DNA of 64,000 bases, from contig NZ_JAJIRT010000008.1 of assembly GCF_025717675.1 (NCBI RefSeq), forward strand, positions 1 through 64,000. Direction: 5' to 3'. Numbering within the stretch: position 1 is the stretch's first letter; each line of letters starts with the position of its first letter. The notes beneath the pieces are model-generated. The model was not told the DNA's origin. It saw only the letters and a program-made list of their open reading frames with translations, and did not search any database. Shown in pieces: positions 60,368 to 64,000 of this stretch. Source of the stretch: Paucibacter sp. DJ2R-2. Lineage in GTDB: Bacteria > Pseudomonadota > Gammaproteobacteria > Burkholderiales > Burkholderiaceae_C. Both the position numbers and the translations under genes were made by a program.

Positions 60368-61363
60368 TTGAACGCCAAACCGCAAGACCACGAGACCGGG
60401 GCCAAGGCCAAGCCCAGCGGCGCCGTTGGAGCCGACCACTACGCCACCCTGGGTGTGGCCCATGGCGCCAGCGCGGCCGAGGTCAAGCAGGCCTACCGCA
60501 AGCTGGCACGCCGCTTCCACCCCGATGTCAGCCGGGCCGACACCGAGGCGCAGTTCAAGGCCGTGGCGCAAGCCCACGAGGTGCTGATCGACGCGGAGCG
60601 CCGCTCTGCCTACGACGCCCAGTTGCAGCAGCAAGAGAAAGCGAGCAAGGCGAACCGAGGCTTCGAATTCGCGGCCGACAGCGAACTCGGCGAGCTCTTG
60701 CGCAAGGCCCGCGGCAACACGGGCTGGCGCGCGGCCAGCCGCGAGCCACTGCTGGCGGGCGAAGACTTGCATGCCGAGGCCGAGATCGCCCTGGTGGACA
60801 GCTATTCAGGCGCCAGCCGGCGCCTGAATCTGCAGCTGCCGCGCCTGGATGACCAGGGCCGGCGCCATCTGCAGGACTGCCCGGTCGATTTGCAGATCCC
60901 GCCCGGCTTGCGCAGCGGCCAGCGTCTGCGCCTGGCCGGTCTGGGCGGCCCCGGCCTGGGCGGTGGCGCCGCGGGCGACCTCTACATCACCGTGCAGCTG
61001 CGGGCCGAGCCGCCGTTTCGGCTCGACAGCCCCTCAAGCCCGGCGGGCAAGTCCAGCGACCCAGCCGCCAGCGGCGATGTGTTCGTCAGCCTGGCGCTGG
61101 CGCCCTGGGAAGCCGCCCTGGGCGCGGCCGTGCAGCTGCGCACGCCGGGCGGAAGCCGCCTGGAACTGCAGGTGCCGGCCGGCGCCTGTGCGGGCCAGAA
61201 ACTGCGACTCAAGGGCCGCGGTCTGCCCGCCCATCTGAACCTGCCGGCCGGCGACCTTTACGCCGAGCTGGAACTGCGCCTGCCCCTGGCCGATAGCCCG
61301 GCTGCGCGCGCCGCCTACGAGCAGCTGGCGGCCGCTTGCGCCGACTTCCAGCCGCGCGGCTGA
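60368..61363 (+). CDS. CbpA-like DnaJ-family co-chaperone
   Basis: 331 aa from a TTG start; no ATG or GTG lies between the conserved J domain and upstream non-conserved sequence, so TTG 60368 is the best choice. J domain about 18-85 with HYATLGVAHGASAAEVKQAY and the HPD motif in RRFHPDVSR. No Gly/Phe region or zinc finger; the C-terminal substrate-binding domains follow (LQIPPGLRSGQRLRLAGLG, GDLYITVQL). This is the CbpA/DjlA-like type II layout. Neighbouring CbpM or DnaK is absent. Confidence 0.88.
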   Translation: MNAKPQDHETGAKAKPSGAVGADHYATLGVAHGASAAEVKQAYRKLARRFHPDVSRADTEAQFKAVAQAHEVLIDAERRSAYDAQLQQQEKASKANRGFEFAADSELGELLRKARGNTGWRAASREPLLAGEDLHAEAEIALVDSYSGASRRLNLQLPRLDDQGRRHLQDCPVDLQIPPGLRSGQRLRLAGLGGPGLGGGAAGDLYITVQLRAEPPFRLDSPSSPAGKSSDPAASGDVFVSLALAPWEAALGAAVQLRTPGGSRLELQVPAGACAGQKLRLKGRGLPAHLNLPAGDLYAELELRLPLADSPAARAAYEQLAAACADFQPRG

Positions 61364-61385
61364 GCCCGAGGGAGGAAGAGGCCCC

Positions 61386-63623
61386 TCAACTCCAGCTCAG
61401 GTCGCTCAGGCTCAGCGGCAGCTGGCGCACGCGGTGGCCGGTGGCGGCAAAGATGGCATTGCAAACCGCCGGCGCCAGCGGCGGCAAGGCCGGCTCCCCG
61501 AGGCCGGTGACCGGCTGATCGCTGCGCAGGAAATGCACATCGACCCGGGTTGGCGACTCATGCATGCGCAAGAGCGGGTACTCGCCCAGATTGCCTTGCA
61601 CGATGCGACCACGCTGCAGGTCCAGCTGGGCATGCATCAGCGTACCCAGGCCATCCAGCACCGAGCCCTCGACCTGGTTCTCGGCACCGCTGAGATTGAC
61701 GATTTGGCGGCCGATGTCCGATACCACCACCACCCGGTCCACCTTGAGCTGGCCGCTCTTGCTGACCGTCACCTCGGCCACCTCGGCGATGTAACCGCGA
61801 TGGCTGAAATGGAAGGCCATGCCCTGGCCCTGGCCGCGCGGGAACTTCTTCTTGCCCCAGCCGGATTTGGCCGCCACCTCCAGCAGCACGGCGCGCATGC
61901 GGCCGGCATGGTAGGGCTGGCCGCGCTCATTGCTGGGCGGCACGATCTCGCGATCGCCGAGCAGCTCCAGGCGCAGCGCCAAGGGGTCGCGCCCGGCCGC
62001 ATGGGCCAGCTCGTCGATGAAGCTGTGGAAGACCCAGGCGAACACGCAGCTGCCAGGCGCCCGCCAGGGGCCCATGGGCACGCCGCATTCCAGGGCGGTC
62101 TGCTCCAGTGTGATGTTGGGCAGCCAGCGGCCGGGGAACTCGTCGGCCGACAAGCTGCCGCCACTGCCCGGCTGCAGCACCGACTGACCCTCGCGCTGGA
62201 CCCGGTTGGCGAAAGTGACGAAGTGGTTGTGCCAGGCGCTGACCCGGCCTTGCGCATCGACCGCGCCGCGCAGGTGGTGGAAGCCGCCCGGGCGGAAATG
62301 GTCGTGGCGCAGATCGTCTTCGCGGCTCCAGCAGAGCTTGACCGGCGCGGCCACGCGCTGGGCGATGGAGGCCGCCTCGACGATGAAATCCGAGCTCAGG
62401 CGCCGGCCGAAGCCGCCGCCGCTGCGCGTGATGTGCAGGCTGATTTTTTCCTTGGGAATGTTCAGGGTGTTGGCCACCAGGTTCTGACCCGAGGCCGGGT
62501 TCTGGGTTGGCGCCCAGAGTTCCAGGCTGGCGCTCTCTGGTTTCCACCAGGCCGTGCAGTTCTGCGGCTCCATGCTGGCATGCGAGATGAAGGGGTAGCT
62601 GTAGCTGGCCTCTACCACCTTGGCACCGCTGGCCCGCAGGGCCTGCTCGACATCACCGTCCTTTCGCAGGTTGCTCGTGCCGGCTTTGCCGCGCAGGGCC
62701 GCAGCCTGGGTGGCAAAGCCGTCCCAGCTCTGCGTGGCCACGGCGCCCTCATCCCACTGCACGCGCAGCTGCTTGCGGGCGCTGAAGGCCGCCCAGGTCG
62801 ATTCGGCCACGATGGCCACGCCGGGCATCAGGCCGTTGAGATTGCTGGTGCCCTCGATCACAAAGGCATCGCGCACGCCGGGCAGCGCCTTGACCGCGGC
62901 CAGATTGGCGCTGAGCACCTTGCCGCCGAAGGCCGGGCATTTCTCGTACACCGCGTAGAGCATGCCGGGCAGCTTGACGTCGATGCCGAACAGCGGCGCG
63001 CCGCGCACCAGCACAGCGTTGTCGACGCCACCGATGCGCTGGCCCAGCAGCTGGTAGTCCTTGGGGTCCTTGAGCTGCACGCTGGCAGCATCGGGCAGTG
63101 GCAGCGTGGCGGCCAAGCTGGCCAGCTCGCCATAGCCCAGCTTGCGGCCTGTGGGGCGGTGGTGGACGAAGGAGTCGCGTGCCTGGCAGTCAGCAGCCGG
63201 CACGCCCCAGCGCTGCGCCGCCGCTTGAACCAAGAGCGTGCGGGCGGTGGCGCCCAGGCGCAGGAAGTCCTGGTAATTGGTGGGCGTGGAAGTGGAGCCG
63301 CCCGCGCCCTGGCTGCCGTAGGCCGGGTCCAGATCACCTTGCACGATCTTCACATCGCGCCAGTTCACCGACAGCTCTTCGGCGATCACCATGGGCAGCG
63401 AGGTCTTGATGCCCTGGCCGATCTCGGGCTGCTTGGAGATGAGCGTCACCACGCCCTCGGGCGAGATGCTGATGAACGCGCTGGGCTTGAAAGCCTGGGC
63501 CGCTGCGGGCTTGACGCTTTGAGCCAGGGCCACGGTCGAGCCGCTGAGCGCCAGCACCAGGCCGGCGCCGCTGTGGCCGAGAAAACGGCGGCGGCTGGGG
63601 TTCACAAGGGCGGCGCGGCTCAT
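61386..63623 (-). CDS. molybdopterin-dependent aldehyde oxidase/IorB-like large subunit
   Basis: 745 aa. Tat signal with SRRRFLG near residue 10 and a hydrophobic stretch to about 34, so the holoenzyme is exported folded. Molybdenum-cofactor blocks of the xanthine dehydrogenase superfamily follow: [33 protein letters not shown], and a late conserved Glu in [15 protein letters not shown]. It resembles isoquinoline 1-oxidoreductase beta subunits. Coupled by ATGA overlap to the 2Fe-2S subunit upstream. Substrate probably an aldehyde or N-heterocycle. Confidence 0.92.
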   Translation of the reverse strand: MSRAALVNPSRRRFLGHSGAGLVLALSGSTVALAQSVKPAAAQAFKPSAFISISPEGVVTLISKQPEIGQGIKTSLPMVIAEELSVNWRDVKIVQGDLDPAYGSQGAGGSTSTPTNYQDFLRLGATARTLLVQAAAQRWGVPAADCQARDSFVHHRPTGRKLGYGELASLAATLPLPDAASVQLKDPKDYQLLGQRIGGVDNAVLVRGAPLFGIDVKLPGMLYAVYEKCPAFGGKVLSANLAAVKALPGVRDAFVIEGTSNLNGLMPGVAIVAESTWAAFSARKQLRVQWDEGAVATQSWDGFATQAAALRGKAGTSNLRKDGDVEQALRASGAKVVEASYSYPFISHASMEPQNCTAWWKPESASLELWAPTQNPASGQNLVANTLNIPKEKISLHITRSGGGFGRRLSSDFIVEAASIAQRVAAPVKLCWSREDDLRHDHFRPGGFHHLRGAVDAQGRVSAWHNHFVTFANRVQREGQSVLQPGSGGSLSADEFPGRWLPNITLEQTALECGVPMGPWRAPGSCVFAWVFHSFIDELAHAAGRDPLALRLELLGDREIVPPSNERGQPYHAGRMRAVLLEVAAKSGWGKKKFPRGQGQGMAFHFSHRGYIAEVAEVTVSKSGQLKVDRVVVVSDIGRQIVNLSGAENQVEGSVLDGLGTLMHAQLDLQRGRIVQGNLGEYPLLRMHESPTRVDVHFLRSDQPVTGLGEPALPPLAPAVCNAIFAATGHRVRQLPLSLSDLSWS

Positions 63624-64000
63624 ACGCCCTCCTTCGCTTGCGGTTTGGCCTTGCGGGACACGGGCGCTTTGACCGCCACGGCGGCAGCTTGGGCCGAGAT
63701 TTCGGCGGCACGGTGAATGCCCGCGCGAATGCGCAGATAGGTAGCACAGCGGCAAAGGTTGCCGGACATGGCGCCGTCAATGTCAGCATCACTCGGTTTG
63801 GGGTTTTCTTTCAGCAAGGCGGCGGCCGTCATGATCTGGCCGGCCTGGCAGTAGCCGCATTGCGGCACGTCCAGCTCCACCCAGGCTTGCTGCAGGGGAT
63901 GGCTGGCCTGGGCGTCCAGGCCTTCGATGGTCAGCACTTTCTTGAGGCCGACGGTGGCCACCGGGGTCATGCAAGACCGGGTGGGCACGCCGTTGAGGTG
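63620..64000 (-). CDS. 2Fe-2S subunit of molybdenum hydroxylase (IorA-like), partial
   Basis: 126 codons visible, the N-terminus lying beyond the window end. The second [2Fe-2S] domain is complete: [11 protein letters not shown] and [13 protein letters not shown] with four Cys, preceded by TRSCMTPV from the end of the plant-ferredoxin-like domain. A 25-residue Lys/Ala tail is extra. It passes electrons from the molybdenum subunit. Its stop overlaps the start of that gene. A GTG at 63988 is not the true start. Confidence 0.92.
   Translation of the reverse strand, partial: HLNGVPTRSCMTPVATVGLKKVLTIEGLDAQASHPLQQAWVELDVPQCGYCQAGQIMTAAALLKENPKPSDADIDGAMSGNLCRCATYLRIRAGIHRAAEISAQAAAVAVKAPVSRKAKPQAKEGV

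Overview
The window is GC-rich and densely coded. Its gene content (aat next to bpt, ETF-ubiquinone oxidoreductase, YceH, PaiB/MocR pair, DUF3309, many c-di-GMP proteins) fits a betaproteobacterium of the order Burkholderiales, most likely near Roseateles, Pelomonas or Rubrivivax. This placement is inferred from gene families and composition, not from a search. No rRNA, tRNA, CRISPR array, phage or complete insertion sequence was seen.

Layout. 1-0.5 kb: one integron-type cassette on the minus strand with a 112-bp attC site. 0.7-2.8 kb: Spx/ArsC-like protein, then the N-degron transferases aat and bpt. 2.7-11.1 kb: a PAS-GGDEF-EAL protein, an FAD oxidoreductase, a response regulator with an unfamiliar output region, a coiled-coil protein, a 267-bp MITE-like element, a ParB-like protein and a GAF-like/GGDEF cyclase. 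11.2-14 kb: YidD, YdeI-like, AhpD-like, GNAT and SnoaL-like genes. 14.2-20.1 kb: a 1381-residue fusion of GMC oxidoreductase and alpha/beta hydrolase, coupled to a PhoD-like phosphatase. 20.1-23.9 kb: a secreted hydrolase and a TPR histidine kinase.

24.3-41.5 kb is the most interesting part. It looks like a cyanophycin (multi-L-arginyl-poly-L-aspartate) foraging locus. Two secreted cyanophycinases each stand divergently from a TonB-dependent receptor, apparently as a tandem duplication. They are followed by a CphZ/AotO-type beta-Asp-Arg dipeptide hydrolase, a YfcC-type carrier, both subunits of arginine N-succinyltransferase, and an ArgR-like AraC regulator translationally coupled to them. 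A secreted serine hydrolase closes the locus. The proposed flow is: polymer cut outside the cell or in the periplasm, dipeptides taken up, split to Asp and Arg, and Arg sent into the succinyltransferase pathway. The two receptor genes share an ungapped promoter-region motif.

41.5-48.4 kb: a small lipoprotein, YceH, an SDR reductase, ETF-QO, a subtilase preceded by a clear c-di-GMP-I (GEMM) riboswitch, and a CPBP protease. 48.4-50.6 kb: an AT-richer island with a thioredoxin-fold protein and two integron cassettes whose attC sites are 111 bp each; no integrase is present. 50.7-64 kb: an MFS carrier, GNAT, PaiB and a MocR regulator, small exported proteins, a NarL/LuxR-type two-component cluster, a GGDEF protein with a lost active site but a retained I-site, DUF3309, a CbpA-like co-chaperone, and an IorAB-type molybdenum hydroxylase whose small subunit runs off the window end.

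Cyclic di-GMP recurs: one GGDEF-EAL hybrid, one intact GGEEF cyclase, one degenerate GGDEF receptor candidate and one riboswitch on a secreted protease.
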